From NCBI GenBank assembly GCA_035465695.1, contig DATIVR010000089.1, positions 1-7,499 on the forward strand: a stretch of 7,499 bases of DNA, written 5' to 3'. The translations under genes were made by a program, and so were the position numbers. Of the stretch, positions 6,622 to 7,499 are shown piece by piece; position 1 is the first letter of the stretch; each line of letters opens with the position of its first letter. The notes below the pieces were generated by a model that saw nothing but the letters and a program-made list of their open reading frames with translations, had not been told where the DNA came from and did not search any database. This DNA comes from DASUBN01 sp035465695 (GTDB taxonomy: Bacteria > Pseudomonadota > Gammaproteobacteria > Natronospirales > REEB76).

Positions 6622-7499
6622 CAGAAGTACCCCTCGCGCTTCTTCTCTTCCATGGATCCGGCCTGGTCATGGTCGATGAGGCGGCCTTGCCGTTCGGAGG
6701 TCTTGGTGAGCAGCATCTCCTGGATGATCTGCGGCAGGGTGGTGGCCTCGGAGCGCACCGCGCCGGACAACGGATAGCAGCCCAGGGTCCGGAAGCGCAC
6801 GGTCTCGTAGCGCGGCACCTCCCCGGGATTCAGGCGCATGCGCTCGTCATCCACCATGATCAACGCGCCGTCGCGATCCACCACGGGCCGCGGTTTGGCG
6901 AAATACAACGGCACCACCGGGATATTTTCCAGGTAGATGTACTGCCACACGTCCAGTTCGGTCCAGTTGGAGAGCGGGAACACCCGGATGCTCTCGCCCT
7001 TGTTGATGCGGCCGTTGTAGAGGTTCCACAGCTCTGGCCGTTGGTTCTTGGGGTCCCAGCGGTGGTTCTTGTCGCGGAACGAGTACACCCGCTCCTTGGC
7101 GCGGGACTTCTCCTCGTCGCGGCGCGCGCCGCCGAAGGCCGCGTCGAACTGATAGTGGCTGAGCGCCATCTTCAGTGACTGCGTCTTCATGATATCCGTG
7201 TATTTCTTGCTGCCGTAGTCGAAGGGGTTTACGCCGGCTCGAACCCCCTCCTGGTTGATGTTCACGATCAGTTCCAGGCCCAGCCGCTTGGCGGTCTCGT
7301 CGCGGAAGCGGATCATGTCACGGAACTTCCAGGTGGTATCCACGTGCAGCAAGGGGAACGGCAGCTTGCCCGGATGGAAGGCCTTGAGCGCCAGATGCAG
7401 CATCACCGAGCTGTCTTTGCCTATGGAATAGAGCATCACCGGCCGCTCGAATTCGGCCGCCACCTCGCGGATGATGTGGATGCTTTCGGCTTCGAGCTG
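6621..7499 (-). CDS. cysD: Sulfate adenylyltransferase subunit 2, 5' end cut by window edge
   Basis: CysD is the catalytic subunit of ATP sulfurylase, which makes adenosine 5'-phosphosulfate (APS) from sulfate and ATP in complex with the CysN GTPase. The frame is open from the right edge and encodes 292 residues before TGA. By comparison with E. coli CysD (302 residues, from memory), the visible QLEAESIHIIREVAAEF corresponds to residue 11 onward, so only about ten residues are missing. A GTG at 7463 could be read as a start but is an internal valine in this conserved stretch. The PP-loop ATP-binding motif SIGKDSS is at visible residues 25-31. Further hallmarks are LHVDTTWKFR, AAFGGARRDEEKSRAKER, WDPKNQRPELW, FPLSNWTELDVW, RTLGCYPLSGAV and the C-terminal TSERQGR and DQAGSMEEKKREGYF. 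It belongs to the PAPS-reductase-like N-type ATP pyrophosphatase superfamily. The stop shares one base with the cysNC ATG, so the two subunits are almost certainly co-translated. Confidence 0.97.
   Translation of the reverse strand, partial: QLEAESIHIIREVAAEFERPVMLYSIGKDSSVMLHLALKAFHPGKLPFPLLHVDTTWKFRDMIRFRDETAKRLGLELIVNINQEGVRAGVNPFDYGSKKYTDIMKTQSLKMALSHYQFDAAFGGARRDEEKSRAKERVYSFRDKNHRWDPKNQRPELWNLYNGRINKGESIRVFPLSNWTELDVWQYIYLENIPVVPLYFAKPRPVVDRDGALIMVDDERMRLNPGEVPRYETVRFRTLGCYPLSGAVRSEATTLPQIIQEMLLTKTSERQGRLIDHDQAGSMEEKKREGYF
6630..6635 (-). promoter_or_regulatory. Ribosome binding site of cysNC
   Basis: GAGGGG lies 8 bases before the ATG at 6621, inside the last codons of cysD. It supports the chosen start and indicates independent as well as coupled initiation on cysNC. 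Confidence 0.7.

Noticed and set aside
5656..6777. Long plus-strand open frame (373 codons) antisense to cysNC and the end of cysD
   Set aside because: It has a His/Gln/Val/Asp-rich composition with no recognisable domain and is the mirror frame of a strongly conserved gene in GC-rich DNA.
1..7499. tRNA/rRNA genes, CRISPR arrays, insertion sequences, att sites or a new defence system
   Set aside because: Coding sequence of eight recognised genes fills all but about 33 bases of the window; no direct-repeat arrays, transposase motifs or cloverleaf-like stretches were seen on either strand.

Overview
The window is a compact, GC-rich piece of bacterial chromosome in which eight genes all lie on the minus strand, so transcription runs from the right edge to the left. 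The gene set and the protein sequences suggest a member of the Gammaproteobacteria: CysD and the CysN-CysC fusion look like gammaproteobacterial sulfate-activation proteins, and there is a complete dTDP-L-rhamnose pathway and a Wzm/Wzt-type exporter. I cannot name a genus from sequence alone.

In transcription order the layout is: cysD (7499 to 6621, missing about ten N-terminal residues at the right edge); cysNC (6621-4699), a GTPase subunit of ATP sulfurylase fused to APS kinase; then the four dTDP-rhamnose genes rmlA (4667-3786), rmlC (3786-3244), rmlD (3247-2378) and rmlB (2385-1330); then an ABC-2 polysaccharide export permease (1330-563) and its ATPase (560 to the left edge, truncated). 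Stop/start junctions overlap by 1, 4, 8 and 1 bases within the rml-permease block and by 1 base at cysD/cysNC. The permease and ATPase are 2 bases apart. The only real gap is 31 bases between cysNC and rmlA. No gene-free stretch longer than that exists, and no promoter or terminator is visible, so all eight genes probably belong to one operon that starts and ends outside the window.

Functionally there are three modules. CysD/CysNC turn sulfate and ATP into APS and then PAPS, the activated sulfate donor. RmlA, RmlC, RmlD and RmlB turn glucose-1-phosphate and dTTP into dTDP-L-rhamnose. The ABC pair exports a lipid-linked glycan such as an O-antigen or capsule-like polymer across the inner membrane. 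The physical linkage raises the possibility that PAPS made here serves sulfation of a rhamnose-containing exported glycan rather than, or as well as, cysteine synthesis. No sulfotransferase lies in the window, so this remains inference. The families themselves are all well known. The one unexplained piece of sequence is a perfect 6-bp hairpin in the cysNC-rmlA gap, with a GGA in its loop and a second GGA in the rmlA ribosome binding site.
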